Assembly (NCBI GenBank): GCA_001949185.1
Contig: BDGG01000003.1
Coordinates: 3,021,158-3,085,157, forward strand
Direction of reading: 5' to 3'
Length of the DNA: 64,000 nucleotides
Source of the DNA: Ramazzottius varieornatus
Taxonomy: Eukaryota; Tardigrada; Eutardigrada; Parachela; Ramazzottiidae
Position numbers and translations under genes: made by a program. The notes below the pieces were generated by a model. That model did not search any database, was not told the DNA's origin, and saw only the letters and a list, made by a program, of their open reading frames with translations. Below are positions 23,499 to 36,555 of this stretch, piece by piece. Each line of letters begins with the position of its first letter. Position 1 is the first letter of the stretch.

Positions 23499-26430
23499 AT
23501 GGGAAGCTCCAAGATGTTACTGACTGCCTTTTTCGTCTTTTACGGCAGCGGGACAGCCTATGGGATCAACTGTGTATGCTTCCCGTCCGAACTATGCAAC
23601 GGAAATACCACATGTATCACGGGCGGACAGTGTTACTCGGACCTGCGCTTGAAGAAAGATGGAACGGTTGAACGGGAAGACTACTGTATCTCTAGAGAAC
23701 GACTAGCGGGATCAGCGGGAGCGGCGTTCTGGCAGATGAGGTGTAACAATCACAAACCCAAGACGCAACCGTACTTCACATGGTACAAACGCTGTTGTAA
23801 GACGGAAATGTGCAATGCTGCTGACTTCTCCTTCCCTCCGGAAACCCCAGTGACAACCACAACGACAGTGAAGCCTTCCGCCGCGAATAACCAGTCGACC
23901 TTCCCGGGAGATGGACATCGCAACCCATCGAACATATACTTGATAGCGGGAGTTGCCAGCATTGGTTCGCTCTTCCTTCTAGGCACGGTTTTCTGGATGA
24001 TCCTGACCAACAGGAGACGTCGTGTGAAACTTCAGTTGGCTGCCAGAAAGTCAGAAAGCGACAGGTGAGTTTCTCCGCGGCTGGAATAACAGAGAAAATA
24101 GAATTTACAGTAGATCTAATACGTTGTAGGTTGTTGGAGAATCCTCTGCGAGGCAGCGATCAGTCTGCGCTGAATGCCATCGCCAATGATCAGCTGGCCT
24201 TTTCGGGATCTGGTTCGGGACTGCCATTGCTTAGTCAACGGACCGTAGCCAGGCAGATTAACCTGACGATGACGGTAGGTTTAAAGATTTTGTGAATTCT
24301 GAAATGAAAATGCATCGGAGGAAGTTGGAAACGTCATTATCGATTTTGATCTCAAGAGACTCATCTGCTCATGTGATTGTTGATTCCAGGTGGGAAAAGG
24401 AAGGTATGGCGAGGTGTGGCTGGGATACTGGCATGGGGAGAAGGTGGCAGTCAAGATATTCGATTCGCGTGATGACAAATCTTGGATGCGGGAAACAGAA
24501 ATCTACAACACAACCATGCTGCGTCACGATAATTTGCTGGGTGAGTTCCCCTCCGTTAGCAGCTGTCTTTTCGGTTCCCCATGGAGCTTTCCTCCTCTCA
24601 ATATCTTTTACATCAAGGCTCATTGATGATTAACTGCTCACGAAGCTTTACCTGCGCTGCTCTTTCCGTTCATAAAACCAGCCAGCACTTGACAATCAGC
24701 TGTAATTATGCAGGGAATCTGCTCGATCAGCTGATTGGTTACCCACGAGACGTTCGTCATTAGTCCGTAAATTTTCCCCCGTAATGTGTTGGTAATGCAA
24801 GGACCGTCCGGGGGGAGATTGGCGGGGAACAGACAAAATGCGGGAGTGTATCCGGGTGGTGGTTTTTTATTGGCTGATTTGCGCAGTTTGGGTCGAAACG
24901 AAGTTAACGAACACAGTTGGCTAGCTTGGGAAGCGATATTTCGTCGGACAGATTCCGTAAATACCGGGGAAGAAGTTTCTTTTTAAGGGCAAACTTCAGA
25001 TCAATTTGAGGAATGAGATAATGAGTGCAGTAGTGTTTTGTTCGCTGGTTTTTGGGATAACTTTCCTTCGACGGTCGTGAAAAACTTACCGGCTGGGAAC
25101 TCTACTTTGGAAGTTTGACAGAACATGTCTGGCCTGTTAAAAAGCCAAAGTTTTGGCTTTTGGGTGGCAGATCGTGTCCGATAAACGCATTTCAGAGAAT
25201 GCGCTGATCTTTGCCCTGTATTACTTAGTTACTCGCTGGCATCTCGGGATGCCATCGTGCCAGAACTGTAAACCTTTGGAACGTTTTTTCTTGAGTGATT
25301 GACAGTTGTACTGGTGTCAACGGTGAGTATGACTTTGTGTTGTTCTGCTGTAGGCTTCATCGCGGCGGATAACAAGGATACGGGACTTCTGACGCAGTTG
25401 TGGCTCATCACTGACTACCACGAGAAGGGCTCGCTCTTTGATTACTTGACACAAAGCACCCTTGATCTGCCCGACTTGCTCCGCATGACCTACTCCATCG
25501 CTAATGGCCTAGCCCATCTGCACATGGAGATTGTCGGCACACAGGGTAAACCCGCCATTGCCCATCGCGACCTCAAGGTAACTAACCCCATCTCACCCAG
25601 GTTTTCATTCCCACAAAATCTTCCCACGTAATCACAATGATATCAGTCGAAGAGCTATCCTTGCTCTTGTTTACTGTCATACCAAAAACTATCCACTTTA
25701 TCAATCAGGCGCAACTCTTACTCTATAGCCAATTCTGGCTTTTTCCTACGGTATCCGCTGGCAAGGCCGTGCCCGGCACCAACCTGACAGACGTTCCGTA
25801 GAAGAAGGCAAAATTTGCTCGGCGTATCAATCAGCATCTAGAACTGATAGTTTTGCCTCTTTCAAAGTTAGCTACTTCAGTCGGTGATAGTTTTCTAACA
25901 GATGTCTGTGGTTGTGTTTACAGAGCAAAAACATTTTGGTGAAGCGGAATGGGCAATGCGTCGTGGCAGATTTGGGTCTGGCCGTTCGCTTCGATTCGCA
26001 CACAGGCTTGGTGGACATCCCCGTCAACGATAAGGTTGGCACGAACCGCTACCTGTCCCCGGAAGTTCTGGACGACACCATCAACATCAAGAACTTCGAG
26101 TCCTTCAAAGCGGCGGACTTGTACGCGCTGGGCCTGGTCTACTGGGAGATGACACGACGGTGCAACGTGGTGGCGCCGGCCGAAGACTATCAACTGCCAT
26201 ACTTTGATCTTCTACCCGGCGACCCTTCGCTGGAAGAAGTCAAGGCGGTGGTTTGTGACCAGCATCAACGACCCACGTTCCCGCCACACTGGCAAAACCA
26301 CGAGTCGCTACAACTGGTCAGTCGTATCATGCGCGAGTGCTGGTATGATCGACCTATGGCCAGACTGACGGCGTTGCGAGTCAAAAAGAGCCTGGGAGGC
26401 CTGTTAGAACAACATGATGTCAAACTGTAG
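23499..26430 (+). CDS. babo: Activin/TGF-beta type I receptor, baboon/ALK4-5-7-like
   Basis: Five exons, 23499-24064, 24130-24274, 24390-24540, 25354-25577 and 25924-26430, encode 530 residues. In order: signal peptide, Cys-rich activin-receptor ectodomain ([13 protein letters not shown] to RCCKTEMCN), transmembrane helix at about 146-169, GS box [19 protein letters not shown] at about 214-232, and a Ser/Thr kinase. The kinase has a [10 protein letters not shown]-loop, VAVKIF (Lys259), catalytic HRDLK, and [10 protein letters not shown] where other kinases have DFG. The L45-loop region [16 protein letters not shown] matches the ALK4/5/7 group, so signalling through SMAD2/3-type SMADs is expected rather than BMP SMADs. 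The kinase end ([17 protein letters not shown]) agrees. It acts at the plasma membrane with a type II receptor. A candidate ligand gene lies about 10 kb away. Confidence 0.95.
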
Positions 26431-26858
26431 TGTCATATATCCAATACAAAAAATTCTCGCGCAAAGCAGACAATTGCACAATCGACCAATGTATGAAAGT
26501 TCACGGAAGAGAAGACTTGGAGAGTAGAAGAAGGATGTCGCACAAGATAAATCCGTCTTCTGTCCGCGGAACGGAGCAGATCAGTATTTCGCTGCTGCTT
26601 CTGCTTTGAATATTCTGCTGCATTGCTGAATCAAGAAAAGACTGCTAACATGTTCAGTTTCTTGACCAATTTTATCAATATTAGTTACGCTTTACATAGT
26701 TTGACGTCTGTTTAGTAATCGCACAAGTTCGTGGTGCAGTTCGTCGTGCATCTGTAAATTCTCATGAGTCTTCGGGAATCTTCGTTTTCAGCTCTTTGCT
26801 GTTGTACAGTTAGTAATACGTTTTGGTTTTGCTGTTACCTTGTTTTGAGATTAGTGGT

Positions 26859-26864
26859 AATAAA
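26859..26864 (+). terminator. Polyadenylation signal of the receptor gene
   Basis: AATAAA about 430 bases after the receptor stop codon, in an otherwise non-coding stretch. Confidence 0.5.
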
Positions 26865-27205
26865 ATGTAATCAGTCATAATGAACGCGCGACAGTAAGAC
26901 AGCGGTTGGTATTACTGCGGGCAGGTTGATAACTTACCTGAGCACCTCGGACTGTGTCGAAGCTTTCGGCACGACAGGGAACTTTCCTCCGAGGACCACT
27001 TCTTGGCAGATGTGGCTGGTTTGATACTTCGCTTCGCACCTGTTGCTTTTAAATAGCAGCCGCGAGCTGCGATCATCTTGGTGCCTCGTGTGTATATTAC
27101 CAATGGTGGAGACCACCTTGTAAGAACGGCTTACAGGCAGGATATTGATACCAGTCCGTAGACTTCATTCCACTTGTGCAGCTAGGGTGGGCTACAAAGT
27201 ATAGC

Positions 27206-28057
27206 TACACTAAGCCCCATATTTATCTGTCCACCTCCATCTTCGTTTCAAAACTTCATAACTCACTTCGCATCAACCCGATTTCGATATTTTGAACGTC
27301 CTTATAGAGATCAGTGTTTGACCTTTACGACCACGTGACTTCCGTATGAATCAATCAGGAAATCAACCAGGAAATCAACTGGCAGTATCATCCCTACGAA
27401 CACCTGAAACTGCCTTGTTTTCGGCTCCGAGTTACGGGTGCTGGCCAGCAGATAGCACATTCATGCTTGTTGCTATTATGTAGCCCCAACATTAAGCTTT
27501 CAAGTAAGCCCATGTGAGAAATTTTTGCAGATATGCAAAAAAAGCTCTGTCGTCGTGTCAACCAGGAAGTATTCTCGGTTATTTTCGGTGGTGCATATTC
27601 ACGATGCCTTGTCTTCGACATCGTTGCTGCCAAGTTACGTTCAAATGGTGACACCTTTCACAAAGACATCGAAAGATAACCATGAAGCAACGCGTTTCAT
27701 GTGGCAAAAGGCGCATGTGGGCATTTCAACGAAACGATTTCCGCAGTTTCAAGAAATTTTCACATGGGCTTACCTGAAAGCTTAGTGTTGGGGCTACATA
27801 ACAGTAACAAGCACGATGTGCTATCTGCTGGCTAGCATTCGCTGCTCGGAGCCGAAAACAAGGCAGTTTTAAGTGTTCGTAGGGATGATACTGCCGGCTG
27901 ATATGCTGATTGATTCATACGAAAGTCACGTGGTCGTAAAGATCAAACACTGATCTCTATAAAGACGTTCAAAATATCAAAATCGGGTTAGTGCGAAATA
28001 AGTTATGAAGTTTTGAAACGAAGATGGGGTGGACAGAGAAATATGGGACTCTGTGTA
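27206..28057. mobile_element. Foldback transposon, copy A
   Basis: About 320-base inverted arms start TACACTAAGCCCCATATTTA and end in the complement at 28057, with a central non-repeated segment. TA lies at both ends. The unit closely matches 54001-54881. An 86-codon minus-strand frame at 27394-27654 is shared by both copies but resembles no transposase. Confidence 0.88.
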
Positions 28058-28375
28058 TACCGAAAAACTAACCGGCAAACGAGGACCTGGACTCAAAAAT
28101 TCAATGGACATACTATACTGTGTAATGTAGAGCAGAGGGCTGTGAAATTCCAAGACCCCTACCCGTATCAATCTGTCACGTTACTGAGATCTTGCAGAGA
28201 CAGGGAACAACCGGCGAAAAGTAAAGAATGTGCGACGGATGGGTAGTCGGGAAACCGGGTGCAGCTCTCAAATCGTGCATTCGTTTACACGAGGAACCAG
28301 AATCACCGAAAGGATTAGTTTACTTCATAGGTATTTTTGCTTATAGACTTGCCAGCGTTTTTACGACTTGGCTGC

Positions 28376-29941
28376 TCACAAAGATTTGAGGATCTCGTCG
28401 GACAAGGAGCAGGTGGTTCCAGTTCCGTCAGGCTCCACGTTCAGCTTCGTGATGACACCATCGTCTACGATGGCAGAGTACCTGCAAAACGAGAAAAGTT
28501 CAATGAAGTATTCAGGACCCGAACACACAATATTTTCGTCCGGATTGTACTGACAGGCTTTCGAAAAGAACTCAATATTGTACCCAACGAGAAGCCTACT
28601 GATAGACCTTCTGTAACCGAATGTTTCGCGGTGGTTGTGATAGTTGGTACGTACATCAGACAATGCAAACTCGTTCTGATCACGAGACCCATTATTGACT
28701 TACTCCAAGAACCAGATATCAAAAGAACTTTGCGCTAAATGATTGGAATGCGGTGTCACTGTAATCGAGTGCTGTACACTCCACCAGTCTAGGTTTACCG
28801 AGTAAACAGTGGCACGGTGCGTCTGCAGTTTCAGGCGGCGTGACGGGTAGCTACCTACGATCCAAGGAACCGCGAGTCGCATCCACAGACTCCGCTTACC
28901 CTTGTCATTAGAAATCGATCAAGCCGGAAAGAATCAAACCCAACCTCAATGGAAAACTATCGATCGAAAGAGCCACCCGATGTCAACAAGCTATAGTTTC
29001 TTCATTATGAAGAGCCCTTCGGAAAATCTCAATGTCATCCGAATCTCACCTCTTGGATCTAGCGTTTCCAAGTACGGGATTTGCGGCCAACTCAAGCCCC
29101 ATCGCCTGCAAACACCAGATGTTAGAAATTATGACGGATAATGTTTCCATCGTTCGTGCAGTTTCAGTTGGACAGAATCCCCAACACGGCTCACCTTGGT
29201 GAACTTTCCCTCGGGGTCAGCCAGCATGTGGATCTTGTCGCCCACATTCTGGTCCTTACCCCAAGAAGCCATCCTGAAACCACAGAGAACAAACTAATTG
29301 CAATTCCATCCTTTTGGTCAGTTTTGCCTACTCAGAACGAGCCGGAAGTGATCCTAGGGAGACACACTTACACGAAAGGATCGTTAACCGAGATGCAGGC
29401 AATCACTTCCACTCCTTTGGCGGTGATGTCGTCGTACTTCTTGACATAGCTGGGTAGGTGTTTCTGCAAGAGAAGGGAACTCGGCAATTCGAGCCGGAAG
29501 TACAATCAAGCTTTTGGTTTTTCCAAACCTGAGAGCATCCCGGAGTAAAAGCACCAGGCACAGCGATCAAGATTCCCTTCTTTCCTTTGAACAATTCCGT
29601 CACTGTAAAGCAGCCACCGATTAGCGCATCAACGGCGATCGATCGGATTCATTTGCTCCGCGGAAAAACGGCTACTTCCGGTTCCAATCGATCTCTCCAA
29701 GTCAAGTACAGGGCACATACCTTTGATTTTCTTGCCTGGCTCGCCATCGAAAATTTCAACGTCGGGCAACGAATCTCCTTCCTGCGAAGAGTAATATTTC
29801 TGGGCTACACCAATACCAGATGGAAGTTTCACGGACTTCGAATAAGGATGACAGTACTGTAGGTATTGTCGGAGTATGGAAACAGCTGAGCGACGCCGCC
29901 CTACAGCGACAGCGTGCATGTCGACTTACTTTGATAGTCAT
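28376..29941 (-). CDS. PRDX5: Peroxiredoxin-5
   Basis: Seven small exons on the minus strand, 29941-29930, 29781-29721, 29602-29529, 29463-29372, 29273-29195, 29105-29050 and 28481-28376, encode 159 residues. The enzyme reduces hydrogen peroxide, alkyl hydroperoxides and peroxynitrite using thioredoxin. The start [20 protein letters not shown] aligns with the mature form of the family. The peroxidatic cysteine is in [10 protein letters not shown]. Downstream are [13 protein letters not shown] and [15 protein letters not shown], whose Cys corresponds to the resolving cysteine. The first exon codes only four residues and no mitochondrial targeting peptide is seen. The C-terminus KSL is a poor peroxisomal signal. 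A cytosolic form is most likely, unless an unseen upstream exon adds a targeting sequence. Confidence 0.95.
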
Positions 29942-30087
29942 GCTCAGGCTTGGTTGGAGCAAAGAAGCAGGATGTTGTCAAGGGCGGGAGCGATGAAGAG
30001 GAAATGACAAGGAAAGGCCACGTCCGATTTCTAAACTCTGAAGAACGATGAAGGCCAGCAAAGGCAATTTGCTAATTCTGTACGTAC

Positions 30088-30229
30088 CGACTGTACGCAC
30101 TGCTTCGTACAATGTACGTCCATTGCTGTGTGACGTCACCGTGGGCTGATACTCCTCAATGGTGAAACCTCGAAACTGGTATGACATGTTCTTCCACTTT
30201 TCCTCTGGTTCCTCGTCATTGTCATCCAT
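30088..30229 (-). other. Candidate coding exon upstream of PRDX5
   Basis: ATG at 30229 opens a 47-codon acidic, coding-like frame (MDDNDEEPEEKWKNMSYQF) ending at a GTACGT donor. It does not splice in phase to any PRDX5 exon I could find and matches no family I know. It may be the first exon of another transcript. Confidence 0.3.
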
Positions 30230-30706
30230 ATCTCTAATCGGCAGCGCGAGACACCTGCGTACAAGCTATAGCGAAAGCACTGCAAACAGACAACGTATGG
30301 CAGGATGCGCTAGTACCTAACGTTTTTTATCCTGGTTTCGGTTTTCTGTGCTGTCTGCCTTGTGCTTGATGAATTCAGGATGATGATGAGTCGGACTCGA
30401 TGTATAACCACGGAATAAAGCCGGTGGAACTCCAGTATTTTTACATCAGGTGCAAGATCTGATACGCCGCTACCTGGCTCTTCCTGGTTCAGGCTCGCTC
30501 CCATAAGTCCTGGCATCGGAGCTAATCAACTGACTGCAAATCATTGCGGAACATTCCGAGTGTTTTATCGTACTTCGAACAGTGGGCTAGTACCCGGTTT
30601 TATATGAAACAGGTCGAAGACTTGAAACAGCGATCACAGGTGATTCTCAGAAATTGCACGTGGCATCGTACACTCCAGCAGCGATAAGCACCCACTTTGG
30701 TTTCAG

Positions 30707-30712
30707 TTTATT
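30707..30712 (-). terminator. Polyadenylation signal of the Ly6 gene
   Basis: AATAAA on the minus strand about 37 bases beyond the Ly6 stop codon. Confidence 0.55.
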
Positions 30713-30748
30713 ACCAAGCCAAAAGGTTAATCTCTAATCATAAAACAC

Positions 30749-32166
30749 TCAACTCCTTCTTCGGACCGTCGAAGCCAGAAAATAAAATAGTAGCGTGAAA
30801 TTAGCCGAGTATTTTGGCACGGTTGCTGTGGCCCTTGAGGTCGAGAAAGACTTTGGAGTATTCTTCAACGAGGAAGCTCTTCCGTCAGTGGCGGGAAGAA
30901 CAGGTAGGACGCCTGTGGGCGCCGGATGCACCTTCGGTCCTCCATTACACTCGTTCGTCCGGCAAATGCATATAGTGGAATTGACGAATTTGTGACCGAC
31001 ATGGACATCGGACTTCACCCGATTACATCCTTCGGCGGATGTCTCAGCTGTCGCGAAGATCCCATACAGGCAATTTCGGTAGGTATCACCTGTAATTTAG
31101 AACAAATTATTGAGGTAATGGCCAATTGATCGTGATGATAGATTGTATCCAGATACGATGTGATGAGGCAGCAGAGCCGACTTACCGGATGGTGTGACAA
31201 CTTTCAAACAGCCTTCAACGGAACTTTGACAGACGACCACGTGAGAAGCGTTCCGTATGTAAGGATCTCGGCAAGATTCATCGCCGACCGTGGTGCAAAC
31301 AATGCACGACATCCGGGTAGAATCGGGAGTGGATAATTTCAAGACGGAAGCTCGAGTCGATGGGACATCTAAGAGTAAAAATGCTCATTCGACAATCAAA
31401 GACTAATTTTATGTTCCGCAAGGTTAATTTTGAGCCTCCAAAAAGACAAGAAGTGTCTTGTTATCACAAATTGCTCCTTTCTGCATTCCACTTTCTGCAT
31501 TAAGAACTGAGACGCTGGCGAATAAATTCACACCAAATTGTTTTCTCAAGAAGCGTTCAGCCAATAACAATGAAAAAGTGCGCTACCTACGGCAGCGACC
31601 TGGGCGAAATCAGTTGTCGACCTCCGAGTTGTTTTCCATTAGTAGGGTAAAAATTAATACTTTTCACGGTCCTTGGGTTTCAAAACTGGCCCGTGCCATA
31701 GATATTCATAGAAGCGCCACCAGACACTACAATTACGGAGCCATAATGTGCGCTCAGTCAGCCCGACGCCTCATATCAACAGAACGTGCCCAGCGGTCCT
31801 TCTTATCGATAAAAATAAAAATAAATGTAAATCGACAAATACAATTCTGACTCGTTAACTAAATAATCGAGCCGGTTTCCGAAAGCGAATGCCATGTAAT
31901 GTTATGAAGCAACGGTTCCTATCAAACACTTGATGGCACATACCTTCGCTATCATCATCATCGTCTTCCTGGTCGAAGCCCTCGATGGGAAAATGTCCTG
32001 ATCCGGATCCCCATCCTTGCCCGGAACTGATGATGATTTCTTCATCATCTGGATTCGAGTTGAGGATAGAAGGTCCCAGCATTCCTCGGGGCTTCGTGAC
32101 AGCTACAGTTAAGCCGACCCAAAGGCCAAACAGGCAAAAAGCAAACGTGGACGATAATGGCTGCAT
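30749..32166 (-). CDS. Ly6/uPAR-domain protein, probably GPI-anchored
   Basis: Three exons on the minus strand, 32166-31944, 31368-31186 and 31047-30749, encode 234 residues with matching phases. The signal peptide MQPLSSTFAFCLFGLWVGL is followed by an acidic, Gly/Ser-rich segment (about residues 25-75). Next is a ten-cysteine three-finger domain: SCIVCTTVGDESCRD, VVVCQSSVEGCLK, EGCNR, and the closing STICICRTNECN with the family's terminal C-N. A Ser/Thr/Pro-rich stretch and a hydrophobic tail (FTLLFYFLASTV) suggest a GPI signal. The layout resembles arthropod Ly6 proteins such as Quiver/Sleepless, which regulate ion channels or junctions, but the acidic N-terminal region is unusual. The exon 3 acceptor is the least certain boundary. 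Confidence 0.75.
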
Positions 32167-35100
32167 GTTCTGATCAGACGGTAGAGAAACACTGCAAGAT
32201 GAAAGTATTTCTTTGGCAAATGTTGCTCAGTCTCCTGTTTCTTCCATAACGCAAAAACCGGTAAGCCATCCGTCAGTCTTGCAAAGTGATTGAAAGCAAA
32301 GAGCAAGGCGTGATGGGTGAGCCCATATCACTCGGTTGGTTCTTCGGTCGCGGACGGGAAACCTTGCTGAGATGATGTGGTGGGATTTAAGTTACAGGCT
32401 CAAAAATGTGCAAAGAAAAATATGATTGCCATCACGATGATGCGAGGGATGGTGGCATCTGTATATAACCCAACAACAGTTACACCATCGCGCTTTGCTG
32501 GCGTTCTATTTCCTGTCTTCTTCCGTCGTATCCGAAGTTTCAACAAGTATTAGGCGGAGGACGCAGTAGCCAGTGCACCAACCGGGGAATTTTTAGGCGA
32601 TGCTTTCTTCAGTCCAAGTCTCTCATCGGCCCAGGCAGTCAACTTCTCATCACATGCGACGTAACGAACGGCGACAATTTGGCTCTTAAAATTCCTAAAA
32701 TCGATTTAAAATGTAATTAATCACAGCCCACCCTACAGCACAGCTTGACAACAAATCTTAATGACTCACTTAAAGTTATGCAAAAGATACAAGCCATTAT
32801 ACAGAAGAAAGTTCGAGTGGCCTCGAGAAAGATTCTCGGAAATATTCATGTCTGCTCAAAATATTTCAAATGACACTTTTATAAAGTCCATAAGCATTAT
32901 TTCGACCTGAGAAGCATTATTACAACACAAATCATATTCTGCAAAAATACTCTCCATGTCAGGAATCCAAGCAGAGTATCAAGCGGCGAACCGTAAATAT
33001 GAATGCGACAAGCGAGCTGGACAAATAAGCTGAACCAAGTTGTTGTCGCAAGTGGCGCATGCTCTCGTAGTTGTTTGCTATAGGCGTGCGCCATTTGCAA
33101 AACGATATGGCTCGAATCATTTACCCGGTACCCGTATACACAAGAATAATACAATATTCAAAAAAAAAATAAGAAGAAAGTTCGAAGCTGTAAGAACATC
33201 GTTTATTCGACACACCCTGTTGAATCTTAACGATTCGAAACTATTCTTGAAGATAATGACCCACATACCGTAATGTCATTAGTATCGACGAGGAAATGCT
33301 GACTTTCGGCACTGCGCGGTGAATCACAGTTGGAGTATTAATTTGATGCACGGTGCGCAAGTGTTGCTCCCATCAGCTTCCGAAAGGCGACTGGTGATGA
33401 CATGAACTATATTTCTTTCTGATATTTGACGTCCAGCTGATGTGTGCTCTCATAGAAACAGTTGAAGAGCCAAGCTACACAGCACCACGTTTACACAACA
33501 GCACGCGAGCGATCGGGCCAGATTCGAGACAGATTTCCACAGCCTGCAACAGAAATCAAGTTCAGCTCAAAAATGTTCTTCGACAGAAGGCGAGAGAACC
33601 TAACTCGCACCGGTACTGTTATGACTATTGCGTATTCAGTGCTGGAGGCAGAAGGCTACCAGATAACTTGGTCGCTTACAAGTCAAATCGCACCGTTCAT
33701 AGCCACATTGGAGAAAATAAACTCTCTATCACGAAAACATATATGCGGCATTCCAATGTGCGAAATTATCACAGCAGTAGAACTGGTAACGAGTTTCTCG
33801 AAGACCAAGCTTGCTGGGCCAATAGCCGCTTATCAGTCGTTGGGGTTCTCTGGCTGCGCGACTTTATTGTTTCGTCAAGGAGCCGGAGAATGGCTCTACA
33901 CTAGCGTCAGGGCTGGATGAGTACTCGAGATATATCAACTGTTGAGAAGAAGAGTTTTCGACGAGTATACAGAAGGGCTCAATAATATGTTATCTGAGAT
34001 GGCGCCGACAAGATACTCGCTGTGGACACAGGCAATGATTATGATACGCCATACCCATGCATCATTACACGTGACCCGCCCTTTCGCTGCCCAATAAAAT
34101 CAAGTGGCTCCATGCCTGCCAGCACACTTTACTATAGTACCCTACCATATTCACCGATAACCATTGCCAGAATAATATTGTTGTTACTCACCTTTTAATC
34201 ACCTCTGTTGTTCCACGTCCTCTCGGCTGCGTCTGGAAAATGTCCCACCAAGCGTAATTAACTCGGATCGATCAGCAACCATTCGCCCAGACTAACTAGC
34301 GCGGAAAGAACTAGCATTCATATCCTTCTCCAGTTAGCTCTCAATTAACGAAACAGAGAATGCCGTACAAATCATGAACTACCGAACAATATTCGACAAA
34401 GCATGCTCAAGTATTTTCAAGCAGTGAAGAAGAGAAGAAGCGCACGAGAGAAATTTCATGTGCGAAATTCTCTTTCCCCTCTGTTGGCCTTGAAGAAGTG
34501 CTCATTTGATCTCTCGGGCGCCACCTCCATAAGTTAAGTAAGCATGCAACTCTCAAAGAAAAGAGCTGACAGAGCTAGTCATGATGACCACAGTGGCGGT
34601 ACCATTCCGAAGGAGATTCCAGACATCTTTGTTCCATCTTATTGTTAGCAAACAGTAGTCAGGCCCACTTGAGAACTGTCCATCGGCGGCAAAGGAATAT
34701 CTGCATTGAATACCATTATAAATGCGCTGTGGGCTTCAATAGTTCTCCACGGAACATGATAAGCTGCTGTCATTACAAATTCTCAAAGAACGAGCTCACT
34801 CAAAAGACCCGGCGGCCTTCTTCCTGGTCGTTTCCGAGCTCTTTGATTGGGAGAAGATCTGCGCTTTCGCATGATACTGATTGCTGTGGAAGACGGTATC
34901 TTTCGATGTCTTTCTTGCTGTTATCTGCCTTTGTTTCAAGCCTCTGATAAAGAAAAAGCGGAAGTTTTGACGCTCAAGTTGTTTATGCAAGCGAGCAAGA
35001 AGATAACCTAACCATTGCCGTGCCATTGCGTAGTAGCAAGCGAGCAAAACCATTGTAAACTTCCACGACTTCTCAGCTTGTTTACGGTATGAGGTGGAAA

Positions 35101-36555
35101 TCTTGTGGAAATCTTCAGTAAATAAGATCTTGTGCATAATTATGTCTTCTCAGTTTTACAGAGACACAACTTTGACTTTGAGAATATAGAAAAATGGACG
35201 CAGTCGGTACTCCCTGTTCGCCGAGTGGCGCCAATATCGCCAGGAAGATATCCACAGTAAACAGTGCAGAATAAGTTTCACTTCAGGTGGCGTCGGTCCT
35301 GTTTTTATCTCAACGACATTGCCAGACTTATACCGGTAGTTCGCCATTGTGTACTCTAAAAATATTGCCGCATTGACCAGAAACCGGAGATCCGTCTCTA
35401 GACGGTACCGTGCAAATAGGCAACTCGAGCCTCGGCAGAGGTCGCTGCGTTTCCAGTCCTACACCAGCTGAAAGCGACTTGGTCGGCTCGCGAAAGAAAA
35501 CACCAGGATCTGTCAACAGCAGCCTAGGGGCCCAAGTGTGGTTGAGTTCTGTTTGGTGAATGCCCCTCCAGGGACTTTCCTTATCCTATATTTAAAGAAG
35601 GCGTTCAATCTGCACAAGGTGGACACAAATCGACGAGAGGCAGCGAACCAAGCGATATCGTGATCGGACGAGAATTTGTTTATTATAAATGACAATCCAT
35701 TTGTCTTCCGTATCATCGCTATCTTCATATCGATGGTCATATCCAGGAATCTTGATAGACTTGAACAAAATACTGCATTCTCCAACGAGCAACAGTTAAA
35801 GTAACACTGAGAACAATATTGAAGGCAATCAATGCGCTTCCGTCAAACTAGACAGAATCACACTCACAGAGAGATATTCTCGCCATACTCAAACATGACC
35901 AATATGTGAATACTAGTCTGGCTACTCGAAAATACGGATAGTAAAAGTCAAAAAAAGGAAAGAAAATAACCAGGAAGGAGATCGAGGTCGCCACCGTCTG
36001 ACTGTGGGGTAGCGGGGAGAGAGGAGGATCCCGCCACAGCCACAGAAAGGGCTCCGAACTGAAGAAACAGGTCCATCAATACCGAACCGCATATCGACAC
36101 TGACTAATCTCGAAATCAACAAGTTTATCACAAGAAGCAACCACAGGTGCACCTGAAGAAACGAACGACTAATCATCCAGCCCAACCGCGCGCTTCACGA
36201 CGTCACATGGGCGGAAGTGGGCCCAAAGAGGGGGAACAACACCATCAGCCTGGAAGCCACTAAACTTTGGTCGCTGTGTCACTTTGGCTTCCACGGTAGA
36301 GAAATCTCTCCTGGGTCTTCTTAAGAGGGACTGGTCAACGGGAGGGGGAGGGGTGTTTGAGAAGGAGGAAAGGAGTCACGTTGTGGAAAGGGAACTATGA
36401 ACTAGTGTCCACAGTCCACCGTCGATTCTTGCTCATTGTGCCGCTTGCGTTTACTTGGTAAAATACTTTTTCATGAAGAAGGCCAGGGGCCTTGCACTGG
36501 ATGTTCTTGCTGGAATTCCGTTGGCGGGGCGTTGCTTGTGACTTTGAGGGCGAGA
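32167..36555. other. Gene-poor stretch
   Basis: About 4.4 kb with no recognisable coding exon. Overlapping plus-strand frames at 33440-33920 (about 150 codons each) conflict with one another and look random. Minus-strand frames at 35156-35347 and 35328-35516 have coding-like composition but no family match. One palindromic MITE lies at 33011-33133. It may contain regulatory DNA of the flanking genes. Confidence 0.4.
33011..33133. repeat. Palindromic MITE, copy 4
   Basis: Arms GCTGGACAAATAAGCTGAAC and the degenerate complement CATTTACCCGG flank the core CAAGTGGCGCATG / GTGCGCCATTTG. It is more diverged than most copies. Confidence 0.75.

Noticed and set aside
33440-33920. Two plus-strand frames of about 150 codons
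   Set aside because: They overlap in different frames, have no domain, signal peptide or splice partners, and look like chance frames.
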